Of a stretch of DNA of 8,532 nt, positions 1-5,345 are shown piece by piece. Each line of letters begins with the position of its first letter. The first letter of the stretch is position 1. The notes beneath the pieces are model-generated. The model was not told where the DNA came from, did no database searches, and saw only the letters and a list, made by a program, of their open reading frames with translations. Source of the DNA: Deltaproteobacteria bacterium. Lineage in GTDB: Bacteria; Desulfobacterota; B13-G15. The stretch is from the NCBI GenBank assembly GCA_003646705.1, contig QMLK01000029.1, forward strand, positions 1-8,532, in the 5' to 3' direction. The position numbers and the translations under genes were made by a program.

Positions 1-557
1 CCAACCCGGAAGGTCATGGTGCGGGGGACAGTCCCAAAGGGGTGGGGGCGCCCCAAGGGGGATAGGAGGGTCACCTTCTCCCCCAACTCCACCCCTAAGG
101 CCTTGGCCAATTCGCTCCCGAGCCAGATCGTCCCCGAGGGTAGGACCTTGTGCCCCCTCTCGAGCTTCCCCAGGAGCCTCTCGAAGTCAGGTCCCCGGGG
201 TACTATCCCCCTCAGGACCGCCCCCGAGAGGCCGTGAGGGGAGGTGATCATCACCTGGGTGAGCACAAAAGGGGAGGCGGAGGAGACCCCTCGGAGGGCC
301 TGCACCTTCTCCGTCACCGTCTCGTACCCCTCTATGGCCCCCCCGGCGTTAAGGACCAATACGTGGGCGGAGATGGAGAGGATGCGCTCCTTGAGCTCCT
401 CCTGGAAGCCGTTCATCACGGCCAGCACGACGATCAGGGCCATCACCCCCAAGGCCACCCCTATGACGCAGATCGTGGTGACCACGGAGATGAAGCCCTC
501 CTTCTTCTTGGCCCTCAAGTGCCGAAGGGCGATGAAGAGTTCGAAGGGGAGGTTCAC
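1..557 (-). CDS. lolC: LolC/LolE-type lipoprotein-releasing ABC transporter permease, N-terminal part
   Basis: Inner-membrane permease that, with the LolD ATPase, extracts mature lipoproteins from the inner membrane and passes them to the LolA carrier. I translated 185 residues from a GTG start; the rest lies beyond base 1. The start reads VNLPFELFIALRHLRAKKKE, the usual cytoplasmic lead of this family, followed by a first membrane segment at about residues 23-46 (GVALGVMALIVVLAVMNGF). The periplasmic MacB-like core follows, with the family-type stretches IWLGSELAKALGV and LLSPLGRPHPFGTVPRTMTFRV near the window edge. The GTG shares a GTGA with the lysS stop, and AGGAAGAGG inside the lysS end can serve as ribosome-binding site. 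Expected full length is about 400 residues with four membrane segments. LolC and LolE cannot be told apart from this fragment; in lineages with a single such gene it is usually called lolC. The family call is firm, the symbol less so. Confidence 0.85.
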   Translation of the reverse strand, partial: MNLPFELFIALRHLRAKKKEGFISVVTTICVIGVALGVMALIVVLAVMNGFQEELKERILSISAHVLVLNAGGAIEGYETVTEKVQALRGVSSASPFVLTQVMITSPHGLSGAVLRGIVPRGPDFERLLGKLERGHKVLPSGTIWLGSELAKALGVELGEKVTLLSPLGRPHPFGTVPRTMTFRV

Positions 558-2026
558 CGCCTCTTCCTCATGTGGGGAAAGAGGATGACGTCGCGGATGG
601 AGGCCGAGTCCGTGAGGAGCATCACCAGCCTATCGACCCCTATCCCCTCGCCGGCCGTCGGGGGCATGCCGTACTCCAGGGCCAGGAGGAAGTCCTCGTC
701 GATGAAGACCTCTTCTGCCTTCAGTTCCCTTCTGCTTAGCTGCTCGAGGAAGCGTTCCCGTTGCTCCTCAGGGTCGTTGAGTTCGGTGAAGCCGTTGGCT
801 ATCTCCCGGCCCATGATGAAGAGCTCAAAGCGCTCCGTAAGGCTGGGGTCATCGTCCCTGCGGCGCGCAAGGGGCGAGACTTCTACTGGGTAGTCGACGA
901 CGAAGATGGGCTGGATCAGGTGGGGTTGGACCACCTCCTCGAAGAGGAGGGCGATGAGCTCTCCGTGGGATTCCCCTCCCCGTAACTCGATCCCCTCCTT
1001 CCTGGCCCGTCGGAGGGCTGCCTCCCGGTCCTCGACGACCTCCCGCTCCACTCCACGCTGCAGCAGGGCCTCCTTCATGGACAGCCGGGGCCAAGGGGGA
1101 CTGAAGTCGAGCTCCACCCCTTGATAGACCACCTTGGTGCTCCCCACTACCCTCTTGGCCACCTCCTGGAACATCTCTTCCGTCAGGGCCATGAGGTCCT
1201 CGTAGGTGCTGTAGCTCTGGTAGAACTCGAGCATGGTAAACTCGGGGTTGTGGAGCGATGAGACCCCCTCGTTGCGGAAGTTCCTATTTATCTCGAAGAC
1301 CTTCTCCATACCCCCTACCACTAACCTCTTGAGGTACAACTCGGGAGCGATCCGGAGGTAGAGCTCCATGTCGAGGGCGTTGTGGTAGGTCTTGAAGGGC
1401 CTGGCAGTAGCCCCACCGGGGATAGGCTGCATCATGGGGGTCTCCACCTCGAGGAAGTCCCTCTCGAGGAGGAACTCCCTCAAGGCCTGCACGATCTGGC
1501 TCCTCTTCAGAAAGGTGTCCCTCACCTTCGGGTTGACGATCAGATCGAGGTAGCGCTGGCGGTAGCGCAATTCCACGTCCGTCAAGCCGTGCCATTTCTC
1601 AGGCAGAGGCCTCATGGATTTGGCCAGCAACTTCAACTCATGGGCCTCTATGGTCAGTTCCCCGGTCTTGGTGCGAAAGGGCCTTCCCCTGACCCCTATG
1701 AAGTCCCCCACATCGAGCCGTTTGAAGACCTTGAAGGCCCCTTCCCCTACCTTGTCCTTGCGTATGTAGACCTGAATCCGGCCCTTTCTGTCTTGCAGAT
1801 GGGTGAAGGCGGCGCGGCCAAAGTCCCTCAGGGCCATCATGCGTCCCGCCACGGTGACGGTTTCCTCCACCTGCGCCAGTTCCTCCTCGGAGAGGCCGCC
1901 GTATCGCTCCAGCACACCGCGGGAGGTGCAGTCCACCTTGAAGTCCCTGGGGTAGAGTTCCACCCCTTCCTGGCGTAACAGCCGAGCCTTCTCTTTCCTC
2001 TGCTTCAGGATTTGGCTTCTTTCCAT
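554..2026 (-). CDS. lysS: Lysyl-tRNA synthetase, class II
   Basis: Cytoplasmic enzyme that charges tRNA-Lys with lysine using ATP. The 490-residue length is normal for bacterial LysRS. An N-terminal helix is followed by an OB-fold anticodon-binding domain at about residues 57-140 (VTVAGRMMALRDFGRAAFTHLQD). The class II catalytic core comes next: motif 1 around 190-203 (FLEVETPMMQPIPGG), motif 2 around 243-265 (VFEINRNFRNEGVSSLHNPEFT) and motif 3 at 459-468 (GEGIGVDRLV). The conserved DYPVEVSPLAR (378-388) and LTERFELFIMGREIANGF (397-414) are also present, so it should be active. The ATG at 2026 gives the expected family N-terminus, but the bases before it (ACTCCCCCAAAGCA) hold no Shine-Dalgarno sequence. 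The stop overlaps the start of the permease gene, so the two are probably co-transcribed. No missing catalytic motif was seen. Confidence 0.98.
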   Translation of the reverse strand: MERSQILKQRKEKARLLRQEGVELYPRDFKVDCTSRGVLERYGGLSEEELAQVEETVTVAGRMMALRDFGRAAFTHLQDRKGRIQVYIRKDKVGEGAFKVFKRLDVGDFIGVRGRPFRTKTGELTIEAHELKLLAKSMRPLPEKWHGLTDVELRYRQRYLDLIVNPKVRDTFLKRSQIVQALREFLLERDFLEVETPMMQPIPGGATARPFKTYHNALDMELYLRIAPELYLKRLVVGGMEKVFEINRNFRNEGVSSLHNPEFTMLEFYQSYSTYEDLMALTEEMFQEVAKRVVGSTKVVYQGVELDFSPPWPRLSMKEALLQRGVEREVVEDREAALRRARKEGIELRGGESHGELIALLFEEVVQPHLIQPIFVVDYPVEVSPLARRRDDDPSLTERFELFIMGREIANGFTELNDPEEQRERFLEQLSRRELKAEEVFIDEDFLLALEYGMPPTAGEGIGVDRLVMLLTDSASIRDVILFPHMRKRR

Positions 2027-2041
2027 TGCTTTGGGGGAGTT

Positions 2042-2071
2042 AAGCTATCCCATTTACCCCCTTGAGGTCAA
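2042..2071 (-). promoter_or_regulatory. Possible lysS promoter
   Basis: On the minus strand TTGACC (2071-2066) is a five-of-six match to a -35 box. TAGCTT (2047-2042) lies 18 bases downstream and is a poor -10 (three of six). It sits about 15 bases before the lysS ATG. It is the best candidate I could find in the divergent intergenic region but is weak. Other placements of the -10 were no better. Confidence 0.25.
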
Positions 2072-2092
2072 TAGCGGTCGTAAATTCTGCGC

Positions 2093-2121
2093 TATACAAG
2101 GAAGAAGGCCTCTGATATTAT
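2093..2121 (+). promoter_or_regulatory. Putative promoter of the PATAN-like gene
   Basis: TATACA (2093-2098, four of six to the -35 consensus) and TATTAT (2116-2121, five of six to the -10 consensus) are separated by exactly 17 bases. Transcription would start near 2128, before the ribosome-binding site at about 2144-2151. This placement also rules out the earlier ATG at 2120 as a start, because that ATG overlaps the -10 box. The left half overlaps one arm of a short inverted repeat (2071-2095). Confidence 0.45.
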
Positions 2122-2155
2122 GGTGTCATCCCATAGGACCAAAGGGGGGAGAAAG

Positions 2156-3166
2156 ATGATCTTACCCAGGGGAAAGGCCTTTTACGAGAATTTGAGGACA
2201 TCTTTCGTAAACTTCAACGAGTTCCTCCTCACCTTGAAGGAGGAGAGCTTCACAGGTTACGTGCGCCTCGCCTTCTGGGACTATGAAGGGGTCCTCTTTC
2301 TGGAGGAAGGGGAGATAGTGAATGCCCTGGAAGAGGCCCGCGGCAGGCGTAGAGGCGGCACTGAGGCCGTGAGGGACATCATGGCGAGGGCGAAGAGCGA
2401 TCGAGAGGGGAAGATCGACGCCTACATCCTCTCCCCTGAACTGGTTACCCTGCTCTCCACCCTTCCCCACCACGAGCCCTTCTATACGGACCTCTCTACG
2501 GAGTTCGCCAACTTCAAAGGCCTCCTGGAGAAGTTGCGACGGGAGGTCTTCACGGGCTACATCACCGTTGAGCTCACCGGGGGCAAAGGGGAGGGCATGA
2601 TCTTCCTGCAGGACGGGGAGCCTATAGAGGTCCTCTTGGAAAGGGAGGGTGGTGGTGGCCTTAGAGGGGTCGAGGAGCTGGAGAGGATGGTGGAGGAGGT
2701 GCAGGTTGAAGGGGCTGTCCTCAACGTCTACCGCTCCGCAGAGGGCACAGAGGGGCGGGAGCGGGCTGAGGAGAGGTTGGAGGAGGCCCTTGACCTCTTT
2801 CAGCAGCTCTTTGCCGAGACCCGGAAGTTGATAGACTCCCTCGCGAAGAAGGAGGGGACCTTCGAGGAGAGCTTTCACAAGGCCAGGGTGGACCTTGCCG
2901 ATAGCTATCCCTTCCTCGATCCCTTCATGGGGGAACTTAAGCATCAGGAAGGAAGGTTTTTCCTGTCCGGGGACGTCAACCCCAATGAGTTCGTGAAGGG
3001 GGTAGGGGAGGCCTACGACCTGGCCCTTGAGAAGGTCCCCTTGAAGGCCTCCAAGGAAGAACTTTACGAGGAGTTGCGAAAGGTCCTCAAACCCTTCCTC
3101 GATGAGAGGGCTGAGGAGTTGGAGCGGTTGGGTTTCAACGAGGTCCTTACGGAGTTGAAGCCTTAG
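2156..3166 (+). CDS. Tandem PATAN/DUF4388-like protein of unknown function, upstream of the MglB/MglA-like genes
   Basis: Predicted soluble cytoplasmic protein of 336 residues, with no signal peptide or membrane segment. Residues 9-60 and 109-162 are an internal duplication: each starts FYxxLxTxFxNF, then has FTGY about 12 residues later, and ends with a strand-turn of the type FLxxGE. The pattern (FTGYVRLAF...EGVLFLEEGEIVNALEE) resembles the PATAN/DUF4388 domain, which often accompanies Roadblock proteins, MglA-like GTPases and response regulators. The last third (about 205-336) is mostly helical and includes YPFLDPFMGEL, then GRFFLSGDVNPNEFVKGVGEA; I do not recognise this domain. I chose the ATG at 2156 because GGGGGAGA lies 4 bases upstream; an in-frame ATG at 2120 falls in the likely -10 box. 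Its neighbours suggest a regulator or scaffold for the Roadblock/GTPase pair. The gene is certain, the domain call moderate, the role inferred. Confidence 0.8.
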   Translation: MILPRGKAFYENLRTSFVNFNEFLLTLKEESFTGYVRLAFWDYEGVLFLEEGEIVNALEEARGRRRGGTEAVRDIMARAKSDREGKIDAYILSPELVTLLSTLPHHEPFYTDLSTEFANFKGLLEKLRREVFTGYITVELTGGKGEGMIFLQDGEPIEVLLEREGGGGLRGVEELERMVEEVQVEGAVLNVYRSAEGTEGRERAEERLEEALDLFQQLFAETRKLIDSLAKKEGTFEESFHKARVDLADSYPFLDPFMGELKHQEGRFFLSGDVNPNEFVKGVGEAYDLALEKVPLKASKEELYEELRKVLKPFLDERAEELERLGFNEVLTELKP

Positions 3167-3190
3167 TCAGCTTCGGCCCCTTGTGGAAGG

Positions 3191-3219
3191 TTTACTTAAC
3201 GTGGAGATGATGTTATAAC
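3191..3219 (+). promoter_or_regulatory. Putative promoter of the Roadblock-mglA genes
   Basis: TTTACT (3191-3196, four of six) and TATAAC (3214-3219, five of six) are 17 bases apart in the 75-base gap after the PATAN-like gene. The -10 lies inside a perfect 10-base palindrome, TGTTATAACA (3211-3220), which could bind a dimeric repressor or be chance. The predicted start, near 3226, precedes the ribosome-binding site. Read-through from the upstream gene is also possible, since I saw no convincing terminator between them. Confidence 0.4.
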
Positions 3220-3241
3220 ACTGGCGGCGGGAGGAGTGCTG

Positions 3242-3655
3242 ATGGATCTGGTCTTGACCGACCAAGATATCCTGAGGATTGAGAGGTCTCTGGACAGGAT
3301 GCTCACCAGTTCTGGCGCTCATTGTGCCCTGCTGATCGATCGCTCTGGACAGCTCATTGCCTCAAGTGGAGATCCTTCCACCCTTGACGTGGTGGCCCTT
3401 TCTGCCCTCACTGCGGCAAATTTTGGCGCCACAGCCGAAATCGCCCGCCTCCTCGGCGAAGAAGAATTCGCTCTCCTCTTCCACAAGGGGAAGAACGAAA
3501 ATGTTCACTTCTGTAAAGTGGGAGAGGAGTTCATCTTGGTGACCCTCTTTGACGATCGCACTACCTTGGGGTTGGTGAGGTTGCGTACCGAGAAGGTGGT
3601 AAAGGAATTGCTTAAAATCTTCGAAGAGATAATCGAGAGGATGAGAAGAGGCTGA
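3242..3655 (+). CDS. Roadblock/LC7 domain protein, MglB-like
   Basis: A single-domain Roadblock/LC7 protein of 137 residues, the size and type of MglB, the partner of MglA. In known systems an MglB dimer binds MglA and stimulates GTP hydrolysis, so MglA-GTP is excluded from one cell pole. The fold signature is visible: a leading helix (about 7-22), strand CALLIDRSGQLIAS (28-41), a central helix VVALSALTAANFGATAEIARLLG (50-72), strands FALLFHKGKNENVHFCKV and FILVTLFDDRTTLGLVRL (77-114), and a final amphipathic helix (116-135). The ATG at 3242 is preceded at seven bases by GGAGG; the in-frame GTG at 3236 is too close to it. Only ten bases separate its stop from the mglA-like ATG, supporting a functional pair. 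The fold call is firm. GAP activity is inferred; related Roadblock proteins can instead act as exchange factors or scaffolds. Confidence 0.9.
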   Translation: MDLVLTDQDILRIERSLDRMLTSSGAHCALLIDRSGQLIASSGDPSTLDVVALSALTAANFGATAEIARLLGEEEFALLFHKGKNENVHFCKVGEEFILVTLFDDRTTLGLVRLRTEKVVKELLKIFEEIIERMRRG

Positions 3656-3665
3656 TCGTCCGGAC

Positions 3666-4292
3666 ATGGCCTTCATCAACTTCAGTGCCGGTGAGATCCA
3701 GTGCAAGATCGTTTATTATGGTCCGGGCTTGGGCGGAAAGACCACTAACCTGAAGTACATATATGACCATACCGCAACGGCGGTCAAAGGGAAGATGATC
3801 TCCATAGACACCAAGGGCGACAGGACTCTCTTCTTCGACTTCCTCCCCCTTGAGCTCGGGACCATCGCCGGCTTCAAGATAAGGATCCAGCTCTACACCG
3901 TTCCGGGGCAGGTCCACTACGAGGCCACCCGCAAGTTGGTCTTGCGGGGGGTGGATGGGGTGGTGTTCGTCGCCGATTCCATGAGGATCCAGCGGGAGAA
4001 GAACATAGAGAGCCTTAAGGATCTGGCCAACAACCTCAAAGAGAAGGGCTTGGACATAAAGCAGATCCCCCTTGTCATGCAGTACAACAAGAGGGACCTG
4101 GAGGGGACGAGTATCCCCATCCTCGAGATAGAGGAGATGCAGGAGGATCTCAACGCTTCCCTCAAGGTCCCCTACTTTCCGGCAAGCGCTTTGCAAGGGA
4201 AAGGGGTGTTTGAGACCTTGAGGGCGATAAGTAAGTCAGTGGTCAAGGACGTAAGCAGGAAAGTCCTTGCCAAGATGGGGGCATTGAGATGA
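3666..4292 (+). CDS. mglA: MglA-family small Ras-like GTPase
   Basis: Cytoplasmic switch GTPase of 208 residues, slightly longer than typical MglA (about 195). In known systems the GTP form marks the leading pole and activates type IV pili or gliding machinery. The start MAFINFSAGEIQCKIVYYGP is the MglA signature. The P-loop is GPGLGGKTTNL (19-29), and switch I is followed by DRTLFFDFLPLELG (52-65), which carries the equivalent of catalytic Arg53. The G3 motif is TVPGQ (78-82), where MglA proteins have Thr instead of Asp, with the catalytic Gln82 equivalent; G4 is NKRD (141-144). All residues needed for binding and hydrolysis are present. There is no clear Shine-Dalgarno just before the ATG, so translation may be coupled to the Roadblock gene ten bases upstream. 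Its stop overlaps the next start (ATGA). The family call is very sure; control of the adjacent pilus genes' products is inferred. Confidence 0.95.
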   Translation: MAFINFSAGEIQCKIVYYGPGLGGKTTNLKYIYDHTATAVKGKMISIDTKGDRTLFFDFLPLELGTIAGFKIRIQLYTVPGQVHYEATRKLVLRGVDGVVFVADSMRIQREKNIESLKDLANNLKEKGLDIKQIPLVMQYNKRDLEGTSIPILEIEEMQEDLNASLKVPYFPASALQGKGVFETLRAISKSVVKDVSRKVLAKMGALR

Positions 4293-5281
4293 AGGAGATA
4301 GACTTTGACGAGTTGGAGAAGGAGATAGACAGGGCCATCGATACCCTCTTCGTCACCGAGGAGGAAAAAGAGGCCAAGGGGGCCAAGCCCTCCGAGGTCC
4401 CAGTTGAGGGAAAGGGGCCCCCTGAGGGGGGTGTTCCCTTTCAGTTGGATGAAGATCTCCAAAGGGGTCTGGAGGGCATCGAGGTGGAGCTGCTCACCCT
4501 CGAGTGGGAGTTCAAGCCCGAGGGGGTCCGCCGCGCTGTGGAGCTGCTGCAGGGCTTGAGGGAGCGCGCCCTACCGGAGGGATTGGCCCAAGGGATGGAG
4601 CTACTGCAGAAGGCCCTCCATCGCTTCCTGTTGGACGAGTCCAACGTTACACCGGAGGGGGTGAAGTTCGTCCAAGACCTTTGGAAGTTCCTGAAGGGGG
4701 TGGCCGAAGGCGGGGAGCCATCGTCGGAACGTCTGGAGACCTTTCAGAGGGATTACGACCGGCTCTTTCAGCGGGTCGTCCCGGTGCCTGAGAAGCCGAA
4801 GGTAGAACCTCGGCCCGCCCTCGGTGTGGAGGAGCTGGTCAGGGCCTGGGAGAGGATGGAGCTCCTGTTGAGCGAGGCCATGGGCAAACTTCAAGAGCTG
4901 AGGGACAGGGTGGCGGCGGAGAAGAGCTCCCTGCTGGAGGGGGTGTCCTCCCCTCGAAGGGGACGGGAGATGGCCCTTTTCAGGCGAGGGGGCCGATATG
5001 TGGCCATCGACCCGAAGAGGATCGCCAGGACCGTGCCCACGGACCCAACCACCGCTGCCTCCTTCCTGAGGAAGAGGAGGATCAAGCTTCGGGATGGGAC
5101 CCTGCCCCTTCACCCCTCCTCCGAGGGTGAAGGGGTCGGCGAGAGCCCCCTGGTGGTGATCTTTCAGGGAGAGGGGGGACTACAGGGCTTCATCGCCGAT
5201 GAGGCCTTGGGAAGAGGCGCTGTTACTATCACCTCCTCAGGGGCCCTATGGGGGGACAAGAGGGTGGAGGTAGTTCTCTAA
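4289..5281 (+). CDS. Uncharacterised protein with probable CheW-like C-terminal domain, coupled to mglA
   Basis: A 330-residue, acidic, predicted cytoplasmic protein that I do not recognise as a named family. Residues 1-25 form an acidic helix (DFDELEKEIDRAIDTLF), followed by a Pro/Gly/Glu linker to about 50. Residues 55-165 are helical and contain a loose repeat built on PEGV: KPEGVRRAVELLQGL (76-90) and TPEGVKFVQDLWKFL (121-135). A Pro-rich linker (164-177) and a probable coiled coil (180-215) follow. Residues 228-330 are strand-rich and resemble a divergent CheW fold: LFRRGGRYVAIDPKRIARTVP, then RRIKLRDGTLPLHP, then PLVVIFQGEGGLQGFIADEAL. In CheW proteins this fold docks on CheA and receptors. 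The ATG overlaps the mglA stop as ATGA with GGGGG upstream, implying translational coupling. It may be an MglA effector or a link to a chemosensory array, which is inference. The gene is certain; the CheW resemblance was judged by eye only. Confidence 0.7.
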   Translation: MKEIDFDELEKEIDRAIDTLFVTEEEKEAKGAKPSEVPVEGKGPPEGGVPFQLDEDLQRGLEGIEVELLTLEWEFKPEGVRRAVELLQGLRERALPEGLAQGMELLQKALHRFLLDESNVTPEGVKFVQDLWKFLKGVAEGGEPSSERLETFQRDYDRLFQRVVPVPEKPKVEPRPALGVEELVRAWERMELLLSEAMGKLQELRDRVAAEKSSLLEGVSSPRRGREMALFRRGGRYVAIDPKRIARTVPTDPTTAASFLRKRRIKLRDGTLPLHPSSEGEGVGESPLVVIFQGEGGLQGFIADEALGRGAVTITSSGALWGDKRVEVVL

Positions 5282-5301
5282 AATGCACAAAATGCTTGAC
5301 A
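5280..5301 (+). promoter_or_regulatory. Putative promoter region of pilMNOPQ
   Basis: The 64-base gap before pilM is AT-rich compared with its surroundings. It holds a perfect -35 hexamer, TTGACA (5296-5301). The -10 is poor: TTAAAG or TAAAGA at 5318-5324, 16-17 bases downstream. A direct repeat AAAATGC (5280-5286 and 5289-5295, period nine) directly abuts the -35, a position typical of activator sites. A strong -35 with a weak -10 would suit an activator-dependent promoter, but this is read by eye only. Confidence 0.4.
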
Positions 5302-5345
5302 AAAGTGGATTTGTACCTTAAAGAAGGGAAAGGCAGGGTTTGAGG

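Noticed and set aside
40..61. Possible frameshift in the permease gene in a run-rich stretch (CCCCC, GGGG, CCCCC on the coding strand)
   Set aside because: After recounting the runs, the frame passes through cleanly and reads SPLGRPHPFGTVPRTMTFRV, as expected for the family, so the gene is intact up to the window edge.
150..893. A 247-codon open frame on the plus strand opposite lysS and the permease gene
   Set aside because: It lies antisense to two unmistakable genes, and its product is low-complexity (Ser/Arg/Gly-rich) with no recognisable domain. GC-rich genes commonly leave such open antisense frames.
2120..2155. Earlier in-frame ATG for the PATAN-like gene
   Set aside because: It overlaps the best -10 box and has no ribosome-binding site, while the ATG at 2156 has a strong one.
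3167..3200. Terminator after the PATAN-like gene (CTTC...GAAG arms)
   Set aside because: The stem is only four base pairs, the loop is long and no T-run follows.
3658..3665. Palindrome GTCCGGAC just before the mglA ATG
   Set aside because: Eight-base palindromes are common by chance. It was considered as a translation-control hairpin, but it has no loop and would not form one.
3612..4196. A 194-codon minus-strand frame opposite the GTPase gene
   Set aside because: It is antisense to a gene with clear MglA motifs, and no domain or ribosome-binding site supports it.
5284..5299. Sigma-54 promoter before pilM (TGCAC...TGCT)
   Set aside because: The invariant GG of the -24 element is missing and the spacing is wrong, whereas a perfect sigma-70 -35 hexamer is present. 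The idea was tempting because some pilus genes use sigma-54.
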